Assembly: GCF_900086585.1 (NCBI RefSeq)
Contig: NZ_FLKM01000008.1
Span: forward strand, 992,001-1,056,000
DNA: 64,000 nucleotides
Source of the DNA: Emergencia timonensis
GTDB lineage: Bacteria > Bacillota > Clostridia > Peptostreptococcales > Anaerovoracaceae
Direction: 5' to 3'
This document shows positions 25,259 through 33,246 of the stretch, one piece after another (the first letter of the stretch is position 1; each line of letters starts with the position of its first letter). The position numbers and the translations under genes were made by a program. A model generated the notes under the pieces. The model ran no database searches. It worked only from the letters and a program-made list of their open reading frames with translations, and was not told the origin of the DNA.

Positions 25259-26632
25259 CCATAGGCGGATCATCTCTTCGATAGAACTTTCCAATTCGTC
25301 CAGAGGAATCTGATTATAATAAAAGATCAAAGCGGCGGTATCCTGGTCGGTCAGGCTGGCGGCGGGCAGGACGTTGAGTCCGATGATCTTCGCCATGGCG
25401 GAAAGCTGACCGGGGTCTTTGCGAGTCCGCACTTTGAGGATGATGTTGATGCCCGAGTTGGTATTGGTGGGCGTGGTAAATCCTTTTCCGTATTTTGAGA
25501 AAGCTGCCAGGGCCGTCTGCAGCTTCTGGGAATAGAGGTTGCGCAGTTTTTTGATGTTGGTATAGTACAGCCCGTCTTCCATGAAAAGCGCCAGCGTCAG
25601 CTGCTCTGTCTTTGAGCAGGTCTGCGTATAGTCGCTTTTGATAGCATCGAAGATTTCTACCATTTCCTTAGGCAAAACCATGTAGCTGATTTTGATAGCA
25701 GGAAAGAGGGTGGACGAGAAGGACCCCAGATAGACGACGCGGGCGTTCTTGTCCAGTCCCTGCAGGGCGGGGACTGGTTTGCCAAAATAGCGCAGTTCAC
25801 TGTCGTAATCGTCCTCCAGAATAAAGCTGTCGTTTTCATCTGCCCATTCGAGGAGGCGGTATCTCTTGCCGATGGGCATGACGGAACCCGTGGGAAATTG
25901 ATTAGAGGGACTGACGTAGACTGCCGCCGGAATGTTGGTCGGCAGTTTTTCAATCATGATGCCGTCAGAGACGACGGGAATCTTCGTAATGCTCATACCG
26001 TGGTCGCGAAAGATGTTCTGTACTGGCAGGTAACCGGGATCTTCTGTCGCCACATGACCGATATTCATCTTGCGCATGATACGGCAAAGATGAGAGGTCA
26101 GCTGCTGGGTACCGGCGCCGATGACGATTTGGTCGGGGGCGGCGATGACACCGCGGGACGTATAAACGTATTTGGAAACCTCAAAGCGAAGGGCCGCTTC
26201 GCCTTGGGGGTCACTCTCAAATAAAAGCAAATGGGAATATTCATTGAGCACTCGCGACATACATTTCTTCCACTTATTGAAATCAAAGCAGGATAAATCG
26301 TATTTGTAGGCCGAATCCTCAAAGGTGTAGGTCGTAAAGTCATAGCTGATATTTGTATGGGCCTTTTCATCAGAAAAGTGCCCTGCGATACTGGCGACAT
26401 AATAGCCGGACTGCGGCTTGCTGGTCACATAGCCTTCTACCAGTAATTGATTGTAGGCTAGTTCTGTCGTGGTAATACTGATGGATAGATCCCTGGACAA
26501 ACGCCGCAGAGACGGCAGCTTCTCTCCTGCGTTCATATTGCCGCAGTTGATTTCATCCTTCAGATACCGGTATAACTGTATGTAGAGTGGTGTAGAACTA
26601 TTGTGATTAAACTGTAGTGTAATCGGCTTCAT
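25250..26632 (-). CDS. MocR-type regulator (GntR HTH fused to aminotransferase), catalytic lysine missing
   Basis: A 460-residue fusion of a winged HTH (about 1-75, LPSLRRLSRDLSISITTTELAYNQL) and a fold-type I aminotransferase domain. Most MocR proteins, such as PdxR, bind PLP through the lysine of a GTFSK motif. Here the motif is GSFSSTLFPAIKISY: codons TCG-TCC give Ser306-Ser307, so the Schiff-base lysine is replaced by serine. The PLP-pocket EDDYDSE stretch is kept. Start 26632 (MKPITLQF) follows GGAGG; an ATG at 26659 has no ribosome site. It ends head-on with the serine hydrolase (9-bp overlap) and is divergent from an ECF S-component gene across a perfect inverted repeat. Confidence 0.9.
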   Translation of the reverse strand: MKPITLQFNHNSSTPLYIQLYRYLKDEINCGNMNAGEKLPSLRRLSRDLSISITTTELAYNQLLVEGYVTSKPQSGYYVASIAGHFSDEKAHTNISYDFTTYTFEDSAYKYDLSCFDFNKWKKCMSRVLNEYSHLLLFESDPQGEAALRFEVSKYVYTSRGVIAAPDQIVIGAGTQQLTSHLCRIMRKMNIGHVATEDPGYLPVQNIFRDHGMSITKIPVVSDGIMIEKLPTNIPAAVYVSPSNQFPTGSVMPIGKRYRLLEWADENDSFILEDDYDSELRYFGKPVPALQGLDKNARVVYLGSFSSTLFPAIKISYMVLPKEMVEIFDAIKSDYTQTCSKTEQLTLALFMEDGLYYTNIKKLRNLYSQKLQTALAAFSKYGKGFTTPTNTNSGINIILKVRTRKDPGQLSAMAKIIGLNVLPAASLTDQDTAALIFYYNQIPLDELESSIEEMIRLWSA

Positions 26633-26663
26633 TTCAGCAAAAACCTCCAAACTGTTCATATGA

Positions 26664-26693
26664 AAATAATTAAATTTGCATATTTAATTATTT
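26664..26693. promoter_or_regulatory. Perfect inverted repeat, putative MocR operator
   Basis: AAATAATTAAAT (26664-26675) and ATTTAATTATTT (26682-26693) are exact reverse complements around TTGCAT. The site lies between the divergent MocR and ECF S genes and just upstream of a TATAAT at 26709-26714. Confidence 0.65.
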
Positions 26694-26762
26694 ACACTTT
26701 AATGCTATTATAATACTGCGATAGAAAATGTCAACAGATAGAATATGAAACAGGTGAGAATA

Positions 26763-27320
26763 ATGATCAGAAATGAAAACGATAATAAGATAACAGCCAT
26801 CGTGATGACTGGACTGATGATGTGTTTGATTATGGTAGCGACCATGTTCATCAAACTGCCTATTCCATTTACCCAAGGGTACGTGCATTTGGGCGATTCC
26901 ATGATTTTCCTCTCCATTCTGGTGCTGGGAAAGAAGAACGGCAGTATCGCGGCTGGCGTGGGTTCTGCCATGGGAGACATCATCGGCGGCTATGCCTTCT
27001 GGGCGCCGTGGACTTTAGTTATCAAATTCCTCATGGCCTTCCTCATGGGCGCCTTTGTTGAACATATGGAGAAAAAGGGCAGGAACAATACAGGCAGCTT
27101 TGGCATATCAGCCATGGAAATCGTCGGTATGGTCATTGCCGGCATCGAAATGGTAGTCGGTTATTACATTGCGTCTGCAGTGATGTACGGCAATTTGCTG
27201 GTACCTGTTCCAAGCATTCCGTGGAACGTCGGTCAGTTCGCCGTGGGTATGGTCATTGCAAGTATCATCGCATCAGCGCTGTGTAAGACGCCGGCAAAGA
27301 AATATTTTGCCATCAAATAA
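26763..27320 (+). CDS. ECF transporter S component
   Basis: A 185-residue protein with six transmembrane helices of the ECF substrate-binding (S) family. The stretch IKLPIPFTQGYVHLGDSMIFLSILVLGKKNGSIAAG is in two pieces characteristic of the vitamin-specific S proteins. It would work with a shared EcfA-A'-T module encoded elsewhere. Divergence from a MocR/PdxR-like regulator suggests a B6 vitamer substrate, but that is inference. ATG at 26763 follows CAGGTGAG; the ATG at 26745 lies upstream of the ribosome site. A terminator follows. Confidence 0.83.
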   Translation: MIRNENDNKITAIVMTGLMMCLIMVATMFIKLPIPFTQGYVHLGDSMIFLSILVLGKKNGSIAAGVGSAMGDIIGGYAFWAPWTLVIKFLMAFLMGAFVEHMEKKGRNNTGSFGISAMEIVGMVIAGIEMVVGYYIASAVMYGNLLVPVPSIPWNVGQFAVGMVIASIIASALCKTPAKKYFAIK

Positions 27321-27335
27321 GAACAGAATTTCAAG

Positions 27336-27364
27336 CGAGAGAATGAGAATTCTCTCGTTTTTTT
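27336..27364 (+). terminator. Terminator of the ECF S gene
   Basis: CGAGAGAA (27336-27343), loop TGAGAA, TTCTCTCG (27350-27357), then seven T. Confidence 0.9.
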
Positions 27365-27415
27365 ATGTGTTTCATGATATCATATATGAATAGAATTGCA
27401 GGAGAGTGGGTTAAT

Positions 27416-30124
27416 ATGAAGAGAAAGAGAGTTTTTGCTGTTTTCTTAGCCGTTGTTGTTTTATTAAGCCTCACCGTGACGGCCTTTGGTGGCAACAGTG
27501 ACGAGGATCATAAAAGCGTGAAAGTCGCCTTTGTTGAGCAAGAAGGGCTGATGGAAAAAGACGAAGACGGCAATTTGAGCGGATATTCATATGATTACAT
27601 CATGAAGATGGCGCAGTATGCCAACTGGGATGTGGAATTCGTATTCCCTACAACGGACAGTTTAGATGGGGCCATCGTGGAGATGATGGATAAGGTAGAA
27701 AAAGGCCAGGTGGATATGATCAGCGGATTGGTCTATAACGAGGCATTGGCGGACATGTACGCGTATCCGGAGAAAGGTTACGGGTACGCTTTTACGACTT
27801 TGCTTGCCAGTAAGACCAATACTGCTATCAACGGGGACAATTTGGCTTTGCGCAAAAACTTGAAAGTCGCTGTGATGGATATGGCGGATACCAGAAATGA
27901 AGAGTTAGACGCCTTCTGCAAATCCAACAACATCGAGTATACTGAGGTTAAATGTAAGTCAGCAGAAGCACAATTGGAAGCTATTAAAAATGGAAAAGCA
28001 GACGTCATGGTATCTTTGAGCCTCTTACCGCTGGCCGGAACCAAAGTCATAGCCAGCTTTGCCGACAGACCCTTTTATTTCGCCTGCTCAAAAGATTATT
28101 CGCAGCTTTGTCGTGAGATAGATAAGGCGATAGAGTCTATCGAGTACGTTGAGCCGGATTACCGGAAAGATCTGCATGACAAGTATTTTTCTGACAAAGA
28201 GGGAGAATGCGCATTCAGTACCGCCTCTCAGACGTACATTGAGAAAAAAAAGAAACTGAAGGTTTTGGTGCCCGATGAGGTTAAACCGCTGCAGTCACAA
28301 GAACCCAGCGGCACCTATAAAGGCATTTTTGTCTCCTTTATGAAGCGCCTGACGGAGGCGACCGGCCTAAAAGTTGAGCTGTGCAGCCTGCCCAAAGGAA
28401 TGACGCTGAAGGAGGCCATGGCCTCGGGAAAATACGATATGACGTTGGCTGTACCAGAAGACTACAAGTGGGCAGATGAAAACGGATTGATTTTCTCCGT
28501 GCCGCTTCTAACCAGTGATAAGGTACTGTATTATAACAAGTCGGCCGATATCTCCGACCTGTCTAAGCTTACACAGTGTAAAACAGGAGATTTAGAAAAG
28601 GAGATGAAACGAGTGGAAAAAGGAGATGCAGATTACGGCTATGGTTCTTCCCTGGTTGTCAATTACAATATCTCTAACCACGCATATCAGGAAATAGCCA
28701 CCCTGCCGGTTTCTGAAGAAAAAAGCAACTATGTCTGTTCCTTCAGCAAGGATGCCTCGCGCGAATTGATTGCCGTCGTAAACGAGGTGATTGAAAATGT
28801 GGATTCGGCCACGATGAATTCCTATCTGTTAGAATCGTCGCAAATCGGCAATCAGGCGCTGCTGTCCTCCTGGATTCGTAAGAATCCTGTTCGGGCCATG
28901 GGCATCGTCGCCGCCTTTGTCGTGCTTGTCATCAGTCTCATCGCAGTGGTGCTTCTCAATCGCCGTAAAAGAGCAGAAAACTTGAAGCTGCAGAAGGCCA
29001 ACAATGCAAAGAGTGAGTTCTTATCAAAGATGAGTCATGAGATGAGAACACCGCTCAATGCAATTATGGGAGTGACAGCCCTGGCAGAAGATGAGGTGAA
29101 CAACCCCCAGGAGATAAGAGAACATCTGAAGTCCATCGATGCCTCCAGCGGTTATCTTCTCAGGCTGATCAACGACGTACTGGATATGGCAAAGATTGAG
29201 AGCGGGGAATTTACACTTAAGCCATCCCCCTATAAGTATGAAGACTTTGAACGAACGATCAGGGTGATGATGGAGCCCCTCTGCAAGCAGAAGGAGATTG
29301 CCTTCATCTGCAACTATGAACTGGACGGAGCGGATATCTTAGTTGATAAGATCAGATTCGATCAGGTTTTTATCAATCTGCTGACTAATGCGGTCAAATT
29401 TACGCCTGCAGGTGGTCGGGTAGAGTTTTCTATACGGGCGGTAAACAACGGCTCAGGATTTTTAGATTCGACCTTTGTTGTCAAAGACTCAGGTATCGGT
29501 ATGCGAGAGGAGTTTCTCAAAAGCGTCTTTGAACCATTTGCCCAAGAGCGCAATGACGGAGCGGGGGGAGGAACCGGCCTGGGTCTGGCGATTGCAAAGA
29601 GCATCGTTGATATGATGGACGGCGTTTTTACCATTGAAAGCAAACAAGACGTCGGCACGACAATTACCATCAGGCTGCTGCTGAAGATGGCGCCTGAAAA
29701 AGATATCGCGGAACAGCCGGCAGAAGAGAACAGAGAAAAATCTCTAGCAGGGAAAAAGGTTCTTTTGGTGGAGGATAACGATATGAACCGGGAGATTGCC
29801 AAAAAGCTTCTCTTGAAAAAAGACCTTCAAGTTTTCTGTGCCGTAAATGGGAAAGAAGCAGTTGACCAGTTTGCAGACAGCCAGGAGGGCTACTTCGACG
29901 GTATTTTAATGGATATTCGGATGCCGGTAATGGACGGTCTGACGGCAACCGGCAATATCCGCGCTATGACTAGAGCAGATGCGAAACATATTCCAATTAT
30001 AGCCATGACTGCGGACGCCTTTGAGGAAGATATAGAGAAGGCAAAGGCTGCAGGGATTACCAGCTATCTCGCAAAGCCGGTCAACGTCAAGCTGCTCTAC
30101 GAAACTTTAGAAAATTTGCTGTAA
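27416..30124 (+). CDS. BvgS-like hybrid sensor histidine kinase
   Basis: A 902-residue membrane sensor. A signal peptide or first helix (1-25) is followed by two periplasmic-binding-type SBP_bac_3 domains outside the membrane (about 32-265 and 275-490). Then come a transmembrane helix (near WIRKNPVRAMGIVAAFVVLVIS, cut here), a short linker, a HisKA domain with SHEMRTPLN, an HATPase domain with NLLTNAVKF, DSGIGM and GTGLGLAI, and a receiver domain with LLVEDND and the phospho-acceptor in MDIRMPVMDG. No HPt domain is fused and no separate response regulator is adjacent. The two binding domains suggest it senses amino acids or similar solutes. Start 27416 follows CAGGAGAG. Confidence 0.92.
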   Translation: MKRKRVFAVFLAVVVLLSLTVTAFGGNSDEDHKSVKVAFVEQEGLMEKDEDGNLSGYSYDYIMKMAQYANWDVEFVFPTTDSLDGAIVEMMDKVEKGQVDMISGLVYNEALADMYAYPEKGYGYAFTTLLASKTNTAINGDNLALRKNLKVAVMDMADTRNEELDAFCKSNNIEYTEVKCKSAEAQLEAIKNGKADVMVSLSLLPLAGTKVIASFADRPFYFACSKDYSQLCREIDKAIESIEYVEPDYRKDLHDKYFSDKEGECAFSTASQTYIEKKKKLKVLVPDEVKPLQSQEPSGTYKGIFVSFMKRLTEATGLKVELCSLPKGMTLKEAMASGKYDMTLAVPEDYKWADENGLIFSVPLLTSDKVLYYNKSADISDLSKLTQCKTGDLEKEMKRVEKGDADYGYGSSLVVNYNISNHAYQEIATLPVSEEKSNYVCSFSKDASRELIAVVNEVIENVDSATMNSYLLESSQIGNQALLSSWIRKNPVRAMGIVAAFVVLVISLIAVVLLNRRKRAENLKLQKANNAKSEFLSKMSHEMRTPLNAIMGVTALAEDEVNNPQEIREHLKSIDASSGYLLRLINDVLDMAKIESGEFTLKPSPYKYEDFERTIRVMMEPLCKQKEIAFICNYELDGADILVDKIRFDQVFINLLTNAVKFTPAGGRVEFSIRAVNNGSGFLDSTFVVKDSGIGMREEFLKSVFEPFAQERNDGAGGGTGLGLAIAKSIVDMMDGVFTIESKQDVGTTITIRLLLKMAPEKDIAEQPAEENREKSLAGKKVLLVEDNDMNREIAKKLLLKKDLQVFCAVNGKEAVDQFADSQEGYFDGILMDIRMPVMDGLTATGNIRAMTRADAKHIPIIAMTADAFEEDIEKAKAAGITSYLAKPVNVKLLYETLENLL

Positions 30125-30128
30125 CCCA

Positions 30129-30158
30129 TTGCCGTATACTACATATAGTGATATAATG
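30129..30158 (+). promoter_or_regulatory. Likely nrdJ promoter
   Basis: TTGCCG (30129-30134) and TATAAT (30153-30158) are spaced by 18 nt. A second TATAAT lies at 30174-30179. Both -10 boxes touch NrdR-like boxes. Confidence 0.5.
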
Positions 30159-30183
30159 ATTTGCGTGACAATATATAATGTGT
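30136..30183. promoter_or_regulatory. Pair of NrdR boxes upstream of nrdJ
   Basis: ATACTACATATAGTGA (30136-30151) and ACAATATATAATGTGT (30168-30183) match the NrdR-box consensus acaCwATATATwGtgt at about 13 and 14 of 16 positions. Their starts are 32 bp apart, three helical turns, as is usual for NrdR control of ribonucleotide reductase genes. No nrdR gene is in the window. Confidence 0.7.
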
Positions 30184-30194
30184 AGGAGGAAAAA

Positions 30195-32504
30195 ATGGCA
30201 ATAGAAGAAATAAGCAAAAATGCCCTTACGGTACTAGAGAAAAGATACCTGGGCAAAGACGAAAACGGCAACGTTCTCGAGAGCGTTGAGGACATGTTCC
30301 GCAGAGTTTCAGATACAATCGCAGCAGTAGATGCGAATTACGATACCAGTACAAATACGAGAGCGCAAAGCGACGAATTTTACGAGCTGATGACAGACCT
30401 CAAATTCCTGCCCAATTCACCGACCTTGATGAATGCAGGCAGGGCTTTAGGACAGCTTTCAGCTTGTTTTGTACTGCCTGTAGAAGACAGTATGGAGGGC
30501 ATTTTTGATTCTGTCAAAAATGCGGCGTTGATTCACAAATCAGGCGGCGGAACGGGCTTCTCTTTTTCCAGGCTTCGCCAAAGCGGTTCGGCAGTCAGAT
30601 CCACCGGCGGCGTTGCCAGCGGCCCCGTCAGCTTCATGAAAGTGTTTAACGCCGCTACAGAGGCGGTCAAGCAGGGCGGCACCAGAAGGGGCGCCAACAT
30701 GGGTGTGCTTCGCATCGATCATCCGGATATTTTAGACTTTATCAACTGCAAAGCCAACAACAGCGAAATCACCAACTTTAATATCAGCGTCGGCATTACC
30801 GAGGCTTTTATGGAAGCTGTGGAAAAGCAGAGCGATTACGATTTGATCGATCCGAAGACCAAACAGGCCGTAGGCCATCTCAGCGCGGAGAAAGTCTTTG
30901 ATATGATTGTCGACCACGCCTGGAGAAATGGAGAGCCGGGCATCATCTTCTTAGACAGGCTCAATCGCGATAACGTAACACCAAGTCAAGGTGAGATTGA
31001 AAGTACCAATCCTTGCGGCGAGCAGCCACTGCTGCCATACGAGAGCTGCAATCTGGGCTCCATAAACCTGGTCAAAATGCTTCGCAAGACTCTGACTGGT
31101 TACGAACTGGATTTCCGCCTGCTGGGCGAAACCGTAGAAAAGGCCGTGCATTTTCTCGATAATGTCATAGATGCGAATAACTATCCTTTAGAGAAGATTT
31201 CTGAAACAACCAGGGCTTCCAGAAAAATCGGACTGGGCGTCATGGGTTGGGCGGATGCACTTCTCATGCAGGGGATTCCATATAATTCTGACGAAGCTGT
31301 AGAACTGGCGGAGCGCGTGATGCGCTACATCAACAATACCGGTCATGCTGCAAGTGCCAGATTAGCAGAGAAGAGAGGCACCTTCCCATTATTTTCAGTC
31401 AGCACACTCAAGGACGGACCAGCCATGAGAAATGCGACCGTTTCAACGATTGCACCGACAGGCACCCTTTCTATCATTGGCGGGTGCTCTTCTGGTGTGG
31501 AGCCGGTGTTCGCGTACGCTTTTATTCGCAATATTATGGACGGTACAGAGATGATCGAGGTCAACCCTGTACTGATGGCAAAGTTGAAAGAACTGGGACT
31601 TTATAATGACGACGTTTTGAAGAAGATCGCTTCAGAGGGAACGATTGCTCACTGCGAAGAGATTCCTGAAGAAGTACGCCGCGTCTTCGTGTGCTCTCAT
31701 GATATTAAACCGATCGACCACATCAAGATGCAGGCTGCTTTCCAAAAATATACGGACAATGCCGTTTCAAAGACTGTCAACTTCCCGAAGGAAGCGACGA
31801 GAAACGAGGTCAGAGACGTCTACCTGCTAGCGTATAAAGAAGGCTGCAAAGGTGTGACCATTTACCGCGACGGCAGCCGTGAAGAGCAGGTGCTCAATAT
31901 CGGTAAGGTGAACCGTGAAGGCGCGCCGATTCAAAGCGTACATCAAAGCCCTTCCAGTTGCCCAACCTGCGATGAAATCGATTTTGGACATATTGAACCG
32001 CGTCCTCGCCCCGACATCACACGTGGATTTACTGAGAAGATGAAAATCGGCTGCGGCAGTCTGTATGTAACGACTAACTATGATGAGAATGGAATCTGTG
32101 AAGTGTTCACCAGCACGGGTAAGGCAGGCGGCTGCCCAAGCCAGAGTGAAGCGACGGCAAGACTGGTGTCCGTGGCTCTGCGCAGCGGAATTTCCATCAA
32201 CGAAGTCTATGACCAGCTGAAAGGAATCAGATGTCCGTCCACGATTAGACAGCAGGGTATGAGCTGCACATCCTGCCCGGACGCCATCGCCAAAGTGGTA
32301 ATGAAAGTTTCTAAGCTGATTGAAGAGCAGCCGAAAGAAAGGGCAGGCTATGAGATGCCGACGGAGACGCCTGTTCCTCAGAGACATCCCATCGTACCAG
32401 CCACCGCAAATGAGATTCACGCCTGCCCGGAATGCGGAAGTGTCGTTGAACATGAAGGCGGCTGTGTCATCTGCCGCAACTGTGGATTTTCCAAGTGTGG
32501 CTAA
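30195..32504 (+). CDS. nrdJ: Adenosylcobalamin-dependent (class II) ribonucleotide reductase
   Basis: A 769-residue enzyme that makes deoxyribonucleotides using adenosylcobalamin instead of an oxygen-made radical. Visible features are the N-terminal FLPNSPTLMNAGRALGQLSACF with the first redox cysteine, the STNPCGEQPLLPYESCNLGSIN finger-loop region with the catalytic cysteine, and PTGTLSIIGGCSSGVEP. The C-terminal domain ends in a CPECG...CVICRNCGFSKCG zinc-ribbon tail that shuttles electrons. It needs B12, in keeping with the B12 mutase in this window. TAGGAGG precedes the start, and a strong terminator follows. Confidence 0.96.
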   Translation: MAIEEISKNALTVLEKRYLGKDENGNVLESVEDMFRRVSDTIAAVDANYDTSTNTRAQSDEFYELMTDLKFLPNSPTLMNAGRALGQLSACFVLPVEDSMEGIFDSVKNAALIHKSGGGTGFSFSRLRQSGSAVRSTGGVASGPVSFMKVFNAATEAVKQGGTRRGANMGVLRIDHPDILDFINCKANNSEITNFNISVGITEAFMEAVEKQSDYDLIDPKTKQAVGHLSAEKVFDMIVDHAWRNGEPGIIFLDRLNRDNVTPSQGEIESTNPCGEQPLLPYESCNLGSINLVKMLRKTLTGYELDFRLLGETVEKAVHFLDNVIDANNYPLEKISETTRASRKIGLGVMGWADALLMQGIPYNSDEAVELAERVMRYINNTGHAASARLAEKRGTFPLFSVSTLKDGPAMRNATVSTIAPTGTLSIIGGCSSGVEPVFAYAFIRNIMDGTEMIEVNPVLMAKLKELGLYNDDVLKKIASEGTIAHCEEIPEEVRRVFVCSHDIKPIDHIKMQAAFQKYTDNAVSKTVNFPKEATRNEVRDVYLLAYKEGCKGVTIYRDGSREEQVLNIGKVNREGAPIQSVHQSPSSCPTCDEIDFGHIEPRPRPDITRGFTEKMKIGCGSLYVTTNYDENGICEVFTSTGKAGGCPSQSEATARLVSVALRSGISINEVYDQLKGIRCPSTIRQQGMSCTSCPDAIAKVVMKVSKLIEEQPKERAGYEMPTETPVPQRHPIVPATANEIHACPECGSVVEHEGGCVICRNCGFSKCG

Positions 32505-32526
32505 ACTTGAACGATAGAATAGGATT

Positions 32527-32556
32527 TGCACCGGCTCAGGCCGGTGCATTTTTTTC
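32527..32556 (+). terminator. Terminator of nrdJ
   Basis: TGCACCGGC (32527-32535), loop TCAG, GCCGGTGCA (32540-32548), followed by seven T. Confidence 0.92.
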
Positions 32557-32580
32557 TGCGCCCTGCGAGCATTTGCCACG

Positions 32581-33144
32581 CAGTTACGCAGAATTGGGCG
32601 AATTGGGCAAAACGGTTACGCATGCGAACAGGGCAGAGCGGCATTTGCATAACGGAGGCCGGGCAGCAGAGGGGCAGTTACGCAGAATTGGGTGAATCCG
32701 GCAAAACGGTTACGCAAGCCAGCCGGGCAGAGCGACATCTGCATAACGGAGGCCGGGCTGCAGAGGGGCAGTTACGCAGAATTGGGCGAATCCGGCAAAA
32801 CGGTTACGCATGCGAACAGGGCAGAGCGGCATTTGCATAACGGAGGCCGGGCAGCAGAGGGGCAGTTACGCAGAATTGGGCGAATCCGGCAAAACGGTTA
32901 TGCAAGCCAGCCGGGCAGAGCGGCATCTGCATAACGGAGGCCGGGCAGCAGAGGGGCAGTTACGCAGAATTGGGTGAATCCGGCAAAACGGTTACGCATG
33001 CGAACAGAGCAGAGCGGCATTTGCATAACGGAGGCCGGGCAGCAGAGGGGCAGTTACGCAGAATTGGGTGAATCCGGCAAAACGGTTACGCATGCGAACA
33101 GAGCAGAGCGGCATTTGCATAACGGAGGCCAGGCTGCAGAGAGG
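32581..33144. repeat. Six tandem copies of a 94-bp repeat
   Basis: Units start at 32581, 32675, 32769, 32863, 32957 and 33051, each 94 bp and beginning CAGTTACGCAGAATTGGG. Two sequence types alternate: A has GCATGCGAACAG in the middle, B has GCAAGCCAGCCG. The order is A-B-A-B-A-A, so part of the array grew as a 188-bp pair. Each unit holds GTTAYGCA twice and its inverse TGCATAAC once. Because 94 is not a multiple of 3, frames rotate and no continuous protein repeat is encoded. There are no spacers, so this is not a CRISPR array. The 32505-33246 gap holds only the nrdJ terminator, this array and the promoter at 33193. Confidence 0.95.
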
Positions 33145-33192
33145 ACGGCGGGTAGAAAACAGGTTTGGAATGAAAAAAGTTGGCGAATTTGT

Positions 33193-33221
33193 TTGACCAT
33201 CCGAAATTCGAAAGCTATAAT
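33193..33221 (+). promoter_or_regulatory. Promoter of the sigma-54 regulator gene
   Basis: TTGACC at 33193-33198, a 17-nt spacer, TATAAT at 33216-33221, just past the tandem repeats. Confidence 0.8.
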
Positions 33222-33246
33222 AAGAGGCAAACAGATAGGAGACGCC

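Noticed and set aside
32581..33144. CRISPR array
   Set aside because: Repeats are contiguous 94-bp units with no unique spacers and no cas genes nearby.
32495..33246. Several open frames across the 94-bp repeats, including an N-terminal extension of the sigma-54 regulator from 32974
   Set aside because: They arise because the repeat has few stops and rotates frame every 94 bp; a good promoter (33193-33221) and ribosome site give the regulator start at 33247.
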